Shown here: piece by piece, positions 1 to 5,250 of the stretch | Layout of the letters: each line of letters begins with the position of its first letter | How positions within the stretch are numbered: position 1 is the stretch's first letter | Assembly (NCBI GenBank): GCA_049591635.1 | Contig: JBAWFF010000206.1 | Location: 1-5,267 of the forward strand | Length of the DNA: 5,267 nt | DNA from: DATFDN01 sp049591635 | GTDB taxonomy: Bacteria > Pseudomonadota > Alphaproteobacteria > Acetobacterales > Acetobacteraceae | Direction: 5' to 3' | Program-made: the position numbers and the translations under genes | Notes under the pieces: model-generated | The model's input: only the letters and a program-made list of their open reading frames with translations | What the model was told of the DNA's origin: nothing | Databases searched by the model: none

Positions 1-21
1 TGCGAACGGCCCGTCACGCCG

Positions 22-38
22 CTATATGGGCGCGGCCC
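22..38 (+). promoter_or_regulatory. Possible -10 region and GC-rich discriminator of the tRNA-Thr promoter
   Basis: The A/T-only core TATAT at 23-27 stands out in a GC-rich background and lies about 22 bases before the tRNA 5' end. It is followed by an unbroken G/C stretch (28-38), the kind of discriminator known from stringently controlled stable-RNA promoters. The -35 element would fall at or beyond the left edge of the window, so the promoter cannot be confirmed. Confidence 0.35.
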
Positions 39-48
39 GAGCCGGCAC

Positions 49-123
<75 letters not shown>

Positions 124-130
124 AGCAAGA

Positions 131-156
131 GGGTCCGGGGGTCCACCGGGGGTCCA
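131..156. repeat. Tandem 11-bp repeat CCGGGGGTCCA behind the tRNA
   Basis: The 11-mer CCGGGGGTCCA occurs twice head to tail without mismatch (135-145 and 146-156), preceded by a partial unit GGGTCC (131-136). It fills the gap between the tRNA 3' end and the convergent SRAP gene, and is followed by a small dyad GGGTA-GT-TACCC (159-170) that contains the SRAP stop codon. It has no T tract, so it is not a classical terminator. It may be a remnant of a dispersed GC-rich intergenic repeat. Confidence 0.6.
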
Positions 157-164
157 AAGGGTAG

Positions 165-743
165 TTACCCGCCTCGCGGACTCTCCACCACCACCAAGCT
201 CCCCGCGGGCGACGGCCGGAGCAGCCCAGCGGCGCCGTCCAGCCACGTCGCCCATGCGTCCCGGTCCAGCACCACCGGCTGGCGGTTGTGGTAAGGCGCC
301 ACGTCAGGTCCGGCATCCACCGTCAGCAGCGTGAACGCTTGGTCGTCTTTTCCGGGGCCGAGCAGTCCTGAGAAGCAGAACCAGTCCGCGCCGGCCCTGG
401 TGAAGCGCCAGCGGGTCTTCGGGCTCTTGGTGCCCGTGAACTCGTAGTAGTGCGAGGCCGGCACCAGGCAGCGTCCGCGGGCGAAGCTACGGCCCTCCGA
501 CCGCATGTTGATAACGGCGCGGGCCTTCGGGTTGCTGGGCGCCAGCCCCCACGGGAGCTGCACCAATTCGACGCCGCCGGGTGCCGGCCGGATCACGGGC
601 GCCGTCTCGGTCGGCCAGATTTCGTCGCGCGGCTCCAGGTTCGGAGCGGCGTTGGGCTTGGGGAAGATGAGCGGAATCTTGAGCTGACTGAACGCCTCGG
701 CGTAATCCCGGTACGGGATGCGGTTGCCGTAGTCGTTACACAT
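165..743 (-). CDS. SRAP (SOS response-associated peptidase) family protein, YedK/HMCES-like
   Basis: This 192-aa protein belongs to the SRAP family. YedK and HMCES bind abasic sites in single-stranded DNA and form a thiazolidine crosslink through the amino-terminal cysteine, shielding the lesion. The start was chosen at 743 because the protein then begins Met-Cys-Asn-Asp; removal of Met exposes the catalytic Cys2. The more upstream ATG at 761 would bury that cysteine. Other family landmarks are PWGLAP (64-69), INMRSE (78-83) with the conserved Asn79, RCLVPASHYYEF (91-102) with Glu101, and HNRQP (152-156) with His152. These match the Asn/Glu/His set of YedK. The last two motifs are mildly divergent: YYEF for the usual FYEW, and HNRQP for HDRMP. 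Length is close to the family norm. The gene stands alone, converges with the tRNA, and diverges from the gene at 945. I saw no obvious LexA box upstream and no strong Shine-Dalgarno beyond a run of G about 10-14 bases before the ATG. Confidence 0.95.
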   Translation of the reverse strand: MCNDYGNRIPYRDYAEAFSQLKIPLIFPKPNAAPNLEPRDEIWPTETAPVIRPAPGGVELVQLPWGLAPSNPKARAVINMRSEGRSFARGRCLVPASHYYEFTGTKSPKTRWRFTRAGADWFCFSGLLGPGKDDQAFTLLTVDAGPDVAPYHNRQPVVLDRDAWATWLDGAAGLLRPSPAGSLVVVESPRGG

Positions 744-900
744 GGGTTGTATCGCCCCCATCCACTTACCAGCTGTCGATAGATCACTTTTCTGGGCTCA
801 GGAAGTTGAAAGACGGCCAATTTGCCAAAAGGCTGGCGGATAAGTGATGAAACACTCGTCTTCTCCCGGTGTTGTCGACTCGATCCGCGCCGACCTCGCC

Positions 901-906
901 TACAAT
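901..906 (+). promoter_or_regulatory. Possible -10 element TACAAT for the small exported protein
   Basis: TACAAT matches the sigma-70 -10 consensus at five of six positions and lies 38 bases before the ATG at 945. The only -35-like sequence, TTGTCG (872-877), is 23 bases away, which is too far. The promoter is therefore tentative, or depends on an activator. Confidence 0.3.
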
Positions 907-932
907 ATCCCGGCGCGGGAACTCCAGAAACC

Positions 933-938
933 GGAGAA
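933..938 (+). promoter_or_regulatory. Ribosome binding site GGAGAA that sets the start at 945
   Basis: GGAGAA ends six bases before the ATG at 945. This selects that codon over an upstream in-frame extension to 822, and the chosen start puts a signal peptide at the N-terminus. Confidence 0.65.
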
Positions 939-944
939 GTCGCA

Positions 945-1250
945 ATGTACGTCATGAAAACCATCATCGCCACCGCAGCCGCTTTGGCGCTGTCCGGTGG
1001 GGCGGTATTTGCTCAAAGTGGGGGAGGAAATCCCTCGATCGCGAACGACACGACGACATCAATGGCCGCGCCGTCGGGCTCACCCGGCTACGAGGCACCG
1101 CGTTCGGCCGTCGTCCCTGGCCTGTCGCCGCAGACAAGAGAAGCCCAGCAGGAAAACGGCATGGGTGGACGCCACGTTGATCAGAGCGTGACCGCACCCG
1201 TGCAGGGGCCAACGAACCCCATGACCGGCCATACGCAGACGGCGAACTAA
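945..1250 (+). CDS. Small exported Pro/Ser/Gly-rich protein, function unknown
   Basis: This 101-aa protein has a clear signal peptide. The start MYVMKT is followed by a hydrophobic Ala/Leu stretch (about 7-22) and a likely signal peptidase I site after VFA (21-23), just before Q24. A second in-frame ATG at 954 would also give a working signal peptide, but the ribosome binding site at 933-938 is better placed for 945. The mature part (24-101) is rich in Gly, Ser, Thr, Pro, Asn and Gln, has no cysteine and no obvious hydrophobic core, and is probably disordered. I recognise no domain. It lies 200 bases from the divergent SRAP gene and 80 bases before the His-rich gene on the same strand, with a hairpin between them. 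The export signal, RBS and third-position G/C support a real gene, but its role in the periplasm or outside the cell is unknown. Confidence 0.8.
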   Translation: MYVMKTIIATAAALALSGGAVFAQSGGGNPSIANDTTTSMAAPSGSPGYEAPRSAVVPGLSPQTREAQQENGMGGRHVDQSVTAPVQGPTNPMTGHTQTAN

Positions 1251-1270
1251 CGCCTGGCGCTCAGATAACC

Positions 1271-1292
1271 CTCTCCCGCAGCAGCGGGAGAG
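1271..1292. repeat. Perfect 9-bp hairpin between two small genes
   Basis: CTCTCCCGC (1271-1279) and GCGGGAGAG (1284-1292) are exact reverse complements around the loop AGCA. The hairpin begins 20 bases after the stop of the exported-protein gene and ends 38 bases before the next ATG. No T run follows (the next bases are GCTTGCGAG-like), so it is not a textbook rho-independent terminator. It could be a Rho-assisted terminator, an mRNA 3'-end stabiliser, or one copy of a REP-like palindrome. Confidence 0.75.
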
Positions 1293-1317
1293 GCTTGCGA
1301 GCCCCGAACGCTGGGGC

Positions 1318-1325
1318 AAAGGAGA
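1318..1325 (+). promoter_or_regulatory. Strong ribosome binding site AAAGGAGA for the His-rich protein
   Basis: AAAGGAGA lies five bases before the ATG at 1331. It rules out the upstream in-frame TTG at 1295, which would put the hairpin next to the start and has no such site. Confidence 0.8.
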
Positions 1326-1330
1326 CGAAG

Positions 1331-1537
1331 ATGCCGAGAGAGAGTCACGAAAAAGCAGCCGCGGCGCATGACAACGCAGCCAAGGCGCATCGCACGGCCG
1401 CTGAACACCACGCCAAAGGCGACCACGCCGCGGCGCATGAGCATTCGATGAAGGCGCACGGAGAGACGGAGGCAGCGAACATGCATTCCAAGGACGCACA
1501 CTCCAAAAGTTCGCAAAAAGCGAAGGAGAAGCGCTAA
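1331..1537 (+). CDS. Small Ala/His/Lys-rich heptad-repeat protein
   Basis: This 68-aa cytoplasmic protein has about 18 alanines and 11 histidines, no cysteine and no aromatic residues. Its N-terminal part is a regular heptad: EKAAAAH (7-13), DNAAKAH (14-20), RTAAEHH (21-27), with His at 6, 13, 20 and 27. This predicts one helix with a histidine stripe on one face. The middle (28-45) is also His/Ala-rich, and the tail (53-68) is Lys/Ser-rich and basic. The DNA keeps traces of the repeat: GCCGCGGCGCATGA occurs at 1358-1371 and again at 1427-1440. Similar small Ala/His/Lys-rich proteins are common and uncharacterised in alphaproteobacteria. Metal binding, nucleic-acid binding or stress protection are possible, but none is shown by the sequence. 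The RBS is very good. A perfect 10-bp palindrome CGTCCGGACG (1539-1548) follows the stop directly but has no T tract. Confidence 0.85.
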   Translation: MPRESHEKAAAAHDNAAKAHRTAAEHHAKGDHAAAHEHSMKAHGETEAANMHSKDAHSKSSQKAKEKR

Positions 1538-1790
1538 CCGTCCGGACGCAACGAGGGGTGACCAAGACGGCTTCGGTTCCAAGTGGAGCAGCTCCGGCCA
1601 TGCCATCTAACATCTTCCGCAAGAAAAGCGGTGGGACCATCCATAGACCTTTGACCTCGGGAGCCGGCGCAACCCGTGTAATGATATCGAACAGGCTTCG
1701 ACCCACACATTCGCTCTCTTTAGACCGTTCAGTTTTCTCAGGCGGAACCGCGCTCTGCGGCAGTGTGCGATCCTGGGGTTCCATATGACT
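1538..1790. other. Stretch without a convincing gene, possibly the eroded end of the LprI-like gene
   Basis: On the - strand the last frame of the LprI-like pseudogene stays open through this stretch. It reads as a Pro/Glu/Lys-rich linker followed by a hydrophobic segment that I cannot assign. On the + strand there is a 76-codon frame from a GTG at 1558 with no real RBS and no recognisable protein. The only structured element is the palindrome CGTCCGGACG at 1539-1548. Confidence 0.5.
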
Positions 1791-2294
1791 AACCTGCTTC
1801 TGAAGCGCGATCGCATCGCCACCATCGAGAAAACCCGTGGCCGTTTCTTGATGCGACTGCTGCCAAGTCACTAGGGCTCCCCGCGTTCCCGCACCGTGGC
1901 CGCGCCGCTTCGTCGGCCGCTGGACCCATAAGGCGCGACATCCATACGCCGCGCTGGCGCTGGTATGCCTGCGACACACAGGCGATCATCGCGTCTTGGT
2001 CCGCCGGCAAGGCGCCAGTACTCGGGACGTCGCATCGCTGGAATGCCCGGCTTTCGAAGGCGATGGCCTCCAACTTCAGTGCTTGCGCGCCTGATTCGCC
2101 CCTTGCTGACGAAGCGCGTAGTATGCTTGCGCGTAGGCTAGGTCTGTTGCCGACAGGTCGGGGCTGCTACAGATCAGCTGCGCCCCAGGCGTTTGCGCCT
2201 TCGCGCAATCGAAGCTCGGGCCGAGTGCCCATGCTGGCGATGCCGCCACGACCATGACAGCGGCAGCAATGGCCGTTCCGAACGCCGAGCGCAT
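1791..2294 (-). pseudogene. Degraded LprI-like (DUF1311) exported protein with peptidoglycan-binding-type tail
   Basis: The first frame starts at 2294 with a good RBS, GGGGAGGG (complement of 2300-2307), and a signal peptide ending ...SPAWA (19-23). The LprI-like N-terminal domain follows, with PSFDCAKA and LICSSPDLSATDLAYAQAYYALRQQ-type sequence and Cys30 and Cys42. That frame stops at 2076. Homology continues in another frame: QALKLEAIAFE, FQRC, ACVSQAYQRQR, then GPAADEAARP, which supplies the second cysteine pair. A single missing base near the C run at 2099-2102 explains this shift. After EEAARP-like sequence (about 1897) the frame changes again, to GAGTRGALVTWQQ and TGFLDGGDAIALQ, which resembles the second half of a peptidoglycan-binding domain. 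The first half of that domain is missing, so a deletion near 1896 is inferred. The C-terminal end cannot be placed; the frame remains open beyond 1791 and runs antisense to the His-rich gene. LprI-type proteins are periplasmic lysozyme inhibitors in some bacteria, but here function is probably lost. Confidence 0.8.
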
Positions 2295-2517
2295 TGGAGC
2301 CCTCCCCGACCGGAGACAGTGTACGGACAGACCGTTCCTCCGTCCAACCTATCTACGTCTGAAGTGGGCGACACGGCTGGATATGATTTCCGAGTGCGAA
2401 CGCCCGGGCACCTGAACAGCCAAAACCGAAGCGTTGGGCACCTTGCCGGAATCGCCTACGGCGCTTTGCGGCCACTTGAGGAAGCGGCGCCCCGCTGCGG
2501 CGATGCCGTACACCCGC

Positions 2518-2559
2518 CGGCGATATCCGCATGACGATCGGCAGAATCTGCATGATGAT
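2518..2559. repeat. Two-copy 21-bp direct repeat
   Basis: Two adjacent 21-base units (2518-2538 and 2539-2559) agree at 16 of 21 positions. The core GCATGAYGATCGGCA (2529-2543 and 2550-2564) agrees at 14 of 15. A third unit starts the same way (CGGCA, 2560) and then diverges. The repeat length is a multiple of three, but no supported gene covers it. Confidence 0.6.
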
Positions 2560-2659
2560 CGGCAAACATCGCTAACAAAGGCGTGATCGAATGCCTCATG
2601 GCGTCTCATAACCTCACGAGGGCCCTTCCGTTCCGCGCGAAGACCGGTAAACACTGGAC

Positions 2660-2676
2660 GGCACTCTTCGAGTGCC
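2660..2676. promoter_or_regulatory. Perfect 7-bp inverted repeat in the dehydrogenase leader
   Basis: GGCACTC and GAGTGCC are exact reverse complements around TTC. The element ends 41 bases before the dehydrogenase ATG. It could be an operator half-site pair or a hairpin in the 5' leader RNA. It does not fit the sigma-54 spacing (GG-N10-GC). Confidence 0.5.
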
Positions 2677-2704
2677 AAGCCGGGTCGCGAAACGCAATCT
2701 GTGT

Positions 2705-2710
2705 AGGGGG
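2705..2710 (+). promoter_or_regulatory. Ribosome binding site AGGGGG that sets the dehydrogenase start
   Basis: AGGGGG lies seven bases before the ATG at 2718. The reading frame is open upstream to 2583, but only the start at 2718 has this site and yields a signal peptide at the N-terminus. Confidence 0.75.
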
Positions 2711-2717
2711 AAAAGCC

Positions 2718-4394
2718 ATGACCTTCCGTAACCAGCTAAGAACCGGGGCAGCACGCCTCCTGCCCGCGACGCTCGGCGTGGTCGCGGCATTGGGACTGAG
2801 CGCGAGCGCCGCACTCGCCCAGGGCGCAAGCGCCGGCTCCGCCACGCCCAGCGCGCAGGAGTTCGCCAATGCGGCCAGCGACACGGCGAACTGGATCCTG
2901 CCGGCCAAAAGCTACTCCGGCAACCACTATACCGACGCCACGCAGATCACCCCCGCCAACGTCGCCGGGCTGCACCTTGCTTGGACGTTCCACGTCGACG
3001 ATGCCGGGCCGATGGAGACATCGCCGATCATCTATAACGGCACGATGTATGTGACTTCGGCGCACGACCACGTCTATGCGCTGGATGCGGCGACCGGCAA
3101 GCTGAAGTGGGATTTCAAGAATAACCCGCACGTCATCTCGTTCGCCGCCAATCGCGGCATCGGGCTGCTCGACGGGAACGTCTATATCGGTACGCTGGAC
3201 GGCCACCTGATCGCGCTGAACGCGGAGACCGGGCAGAAGGTGTGGGACAAGGTGACGGTGGATGACACCGCCAACTCCTTTTATACGATGGCGCCGGTGC
3301 CGTGGCACGACCCGGCCACGAACCAGGACGAGCTGCTGCTCGGCGTGTCGAACGGCGACTGGGGCGGCAACGGCAACATCTCCGCCTACGATCCGAAGGA
3401 CGGCCATGTGATCTGGCGCTGGGAGACGGTGCCCGGCCCGGGCCAGCCCGGCCATGACAGCTGGAGCGGGGATTCCTGGAAGCGTGGCGGGGCCTCGACC
3501 TGGGGCGGCGTCACCATCGATCCCGACGCGAAGCTGATGTACCTCAACCTCGGCAACCCCGGCCCGGACTTCCTGGGCAGCGTGCGGAAGGGCGACAACC
3601 TCTATTCGGACTCGATGGTCGCGCTCGACATCTCCGGGGCGAAGCCGACGCTGAAATGGTACTACCAGTTCATCCCGCATGACACGCACGACTGGGATCC
3701 GCCGATGCAGCCGATCCTGTTCACCGGCAAGGTCGGCAACGACGAGCGCAAGCTGGTCGCGACCGGCGACAAGGCCGGCAATATCTGGATCCTGGACGCC
3801 GGCACCGGCAAGCTGGTCGATCACACCACGGCGAGCTTCCAGAAGAACCAGCAAACCGAGCCGAGCATCGAAGGCAACATCGCCTGCCCGAACACCCTGG
3901 GCGGCATCGAGTACCAGGGCGGTTCCTTCGATCCGGCGACCAACACGCTGTTGCTGCCGAGCCAGAATGAATGCGGCCTGTGGACCGGCAACAAGGACGT
4001 CGTCTACATCGCCGGCCAGTTCTACCTCGGCGGCGGGTTCCCCAAGTTGGTCGGACCCAACACCGGGCAGATGAACGCGGTCGACGTCTCGACTGGCGTG
4101 TTCAACTGGCGCCATCACTTCGACCTGCCAAACTACGGCGGTGCGCTGACGACCGCGTCGGGCCTGGTGTTCTCCGGCAATCTTGGCGGCGAGGAGAACG
4201 CGTTCGACACCAAGACCGGCACTCTGCTGTGGAGCTATGACACCGGCGCGTACATCCAGGCGCCGACCGAAGCCTATGAGGCCGACGGCAAGGAGTACAT
4301 CGTCGTCGCCTCGGGGGCGGCCGGCAACGCGGCCATTCCTGAATTGCCGGCCACCGGGCAGCAATCCGTCATCAGCGCGTTCACGCTGAAATAA
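2718..4394 (+). CDS. Periplasmic PQQ-dependent alcohol dehydrogenase (methanol/ethanol family), probably lanthanide type
   Basis: This 558-aa quinoprotein should oxidise an alcohol or aldehyde in the periplasm and pass electrons to a cytochrome c. The signal peptide is cleaved near A34-Q35. The eight-bladed propeller shows tryptophan-docking motifs ending at W131, W176, W233, W314, W464 and W505. Compared with methanol dehydrogenase MxaF, I see the PQQ-contact Glu100 (METSP), Arg146 (NRG), stacking Trp262, metal-ligand Asn280 (GNP), catalytic Asp325 and Lys352. Asp327, two residues after the catalytic Asp (HDTHDWD), is the extra aspartate characteristic of lanthanide-dependent XoxF/ExaF/PedH enzymes. 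C390 and C419 match the conserved distal disulfide. Oddities: the vicinal Cys-Cys pair beside PQQ is Ile140-Ser141; the metal-ligand Glu is Asp214; and a PQQ-contact Asn is Glu398. The protein ends after the last blade, with no fused heme domain. Substrate cannot be told from sequence. The gene heads an apparent two-gene operon with the gene at 4408. Confidence 0.95.
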   Translation: MTFRNQLRTGAARLLPATLGVVAALGLSASAALAQGASAGSATPSAQEFANAASDTANWILPAKSYSGNHYTDATQITPANVAGLHLAWTFHVDDAGPMETSPIIYNGTMYVTSAHDHVYALDAATGKLKWDFKNNPHVISFAANRGIGLLDGNVYIGTLDGHLIALNAETGQKVWDKVTVDDTANSFYTMAPVPWHDPATNQDELLLGVSNGDWGGNGNISAYDPKDGHVIWRWETVPGPGQPGHDSWSGDSWKRGGASTWGGVTIDPDAKLMYLNLGNPGPDFLGSVRKGDNLYSDSMVALDISGAKPTLKWYYQFIPHDTHDWDPPMQPILFTGKVGNDERKLVATGDKAGNIWILDAGTGKLVDHTTASFQKNQQTEPSIEGNIACPNTLGGIEYQGGSFDPATNTLLLPSQNECGLWTGNKDVVYIAGQFYLGGGFPKLVGPNTGQMNAVDVSTGVFNWRHHFDLPNYGGALTTASGLVFSGNLGGEENAFDTKTGTLLWSYDTGAYIQAPTEAYEADGKEYIVVASGAAGNAAIPELPATGQQSVISAFTLK

Positions 4395-4407
4395 GGCACC
4401 GCTATTG

Positions 4408-5250
4408 ATGCCCTGGATATTTCGGTGTCTCGCACCGGCCCGCGTCAGCGGGCCGGTGCTGTTTCTGCTGGCGACGCTGACGCTGGCCTTCCCATGCATG
4501 GCGCAAGGGGTCGGCACGCAGGGCGGCGACCATCAGGCCGCGGTCTCGGCACTGTCCGACGTGAAGGCGGCGATTGCCGCCCTGGTGGCGGCGGACGCCA
4601 GCTATGCGACCGATCGCAACGTCTATCACCGTGCCAGCCAGCAAGCGATCAACGCGCTGGAGGGCTCGCACGGCACCGACTACCGGCCCGAGGCGGCCAC
4701 ATCCGCCGACGCCCAAGGCGCGATCGGCCATATCGACGCGCTGCTCGACCGTACCGCGACGCCGGTCTGGGCGGCGCCGCTGCATGGCGCGGAGGCGAAT
4801 TTGCGCGCCGCCGTCGCTTATCTGAAGGACTCCCTGCGGACACGCGAGCTGATGGACTACCAGCTGGTCGTGTCTCGCTCTCTGGCCTACATGGAGGTGG
4901 CGCAGGGCCGGCCGACCGAGACCGGCGTGCTGGCCGGCCTGGAGGGAGCGCTGGCCAACACCGGGCTGGGGCTACCCGGCGACGCGAAGGTGGCGGATGG
5001 CTGCGCCGCGCCCCCCGACACACCCGCCTTCGGGGTCCACGATGGATCCATCGCGTGGGTAACGATTCCCGCCAGCGACGGAGCCCATGCGTTGGCCGAG
5101 AACCCCGGCGGCACCGATGTGACGGTCCGCGGCGGCCTGATCCTGCTGCACACCGCCGCGGCGCCGCTGGTCGCGCGGGGATGCGCCAGCCACGCGGCGG
5201 CGACGCCCTGCATGTTCGCGCCGTGGCAACTGACACATTTTGACGCGTAG
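4408..5250 (+). CDS. Exported protein of unknown function, co-transcribed with the PQQ dehydrogenase
   Basis: This 280-aa protein starts 13 bases after the dehydrogenase stop, which strongly suggests an operon. ATG 4408 is preferred to the adjacent TTG 4405; a weak AAGG at 4393-4396 overlaps the upstream stop codon. Residues 1-33 form a signal peptide: basic residues, a hydrophobic core LFLLATLTLAF, and probable cleavage after CMA (30-32). C30 does not sit in a good lipobox. Residues about 41-180 are Ala-rich and predicted helical, with repeated patterns such as DVKAAIAALVAADASY and AEANLRAAVAYLKDSL, so a helical bundle is likely. Residues about 200-280 look more beta-rich and contain C199, C259 and C268. 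There is no CxxCH, so it is not a c-type cytochrome. I do not recognise a family; the helical half faintly recalls YfdX-like periplasmic proteins, but this is not an assignment. Its position suggests a periplasmic helper or partner of the dehydrogenase. Confidence 0.9.
   Translation: MPWIFRCLAPARVSGPVLFLLATLTLAFPCMAQGVGTQGGDHQAAVSALSDVKAAIAALVAADASYATDRNVYHRASQQAINALEGSHGTDYRPEAATSADAQGAIGHIDALLDRTATPVWAAPLHGAEANLRAAVAYLKDSLRTRELMDYQLVVSRSLAYMEVAQGRPTETGVLAGLEGALANTGLGLPGDAKVADGCAAPPDTPAFGVHDGSIAWVTIPASDGAHALAENPGGTDVTVRGGLILLHTAAAPLVARGCASHAAATPCMFAPWQLTHFDA
4432..4466 (+). terminator. Perfect 12-bp GC hairpin followed by a short T-rich stretch, inside the second gene's signal-peptide codons
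   Basis: GCACCGGCCCGC (4432-4443) and GCGGGCCGGTGC (4448-4459) are exact reverse complements around the loop GTCA, followed by TGTTTCT (4460-4466). In position (38 bases after the dehydrogenase stop) and form it resembles an intrinsic terminator with an imperfect T tract. It also encodes residues about 9-18 of the downstream protein, so it would have to act as a partial terminator, attenuator or mRNA-processing barrier. Confidence is high for the structure and low for the function. Confidence 0.5.

Larger units (their letters stand above)
2295..2717. other. Long intergenic region upstream of the PQQ dehydrogenase
   Basis: These 423 bases hold the RBS of the LprI-like pseudogene at the left, a short direct repeat (2518-2559), and a perfect hairpin plus RBS at the right. 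Several frames are open by virtue of base composition, but none has an RBS, signal peptide or recognisable motif. The - strand frame ending at 2349 has moderately gene-like codon use but no identifiable protein. No strong sigma-70 promoter is visible. CATAAC at 2607-2612 is a weak -10 candidate with a poor -35. The region is large enough for regulator binding upstream of the dehydrogenase. Confidence 0.6.

Noticed and set aside
872..906. A sigma-70 promoter TTGTCG...TACAAT upstream of the small exported protein
   Set aside because: The 23-base spacer is too long for a normal sigma-70 promoter. Only the -10-like element is kept, as tentative.
1558..1874. Two overlapping + strand frames joined by ATGA at 1785-1788 (76 and 29 codons), looking like translational coupling
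   Set aside because: There is no proper RBS, no recognisable protein and no export signal, and the region is opposite the LprI-like pseudogene. The overlap is probably chance.
1080..1979. A 299-codon open frame on the - strand spanning the His-rich gene
   Set aside because: Only its first part (about 1791-1895) resembles a protein, the tail of the LprI-like pseudogene. The rest is antisense to well-supported + strand genes.
2503..2586. A 27-codon + strand frame carrying the 21-bp repeat
   Set aside because: There is no RBS, and it is too short to support without conservation data.
2656..2673. A sigma-54 promoter around GGCAC upstream of the dehydrogenase
   Set aside because: The required GC is not found at the correct distance from GG, so the sequence is better described as an inverted repeat.
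2349..2678. A 109-codon - strand frame in the gene-free region
   Set aside because: Codon use in its second half is moderately gene-like, but there is no RBS, start context or recognisable domain. The N-terminal part is Arg/Cys-rich noise across the repeat.
2736..4517. A 593-codon open frame on the - strand opposite the dehydrogenase
   Set aside because: It mirrors the codons of a clear PQQ dehydrogenase in GC-rich DNA, has no domain motifs, and reads as low-complexity Arg/Val/Asp-rich sequence typical of an antisense shadow.
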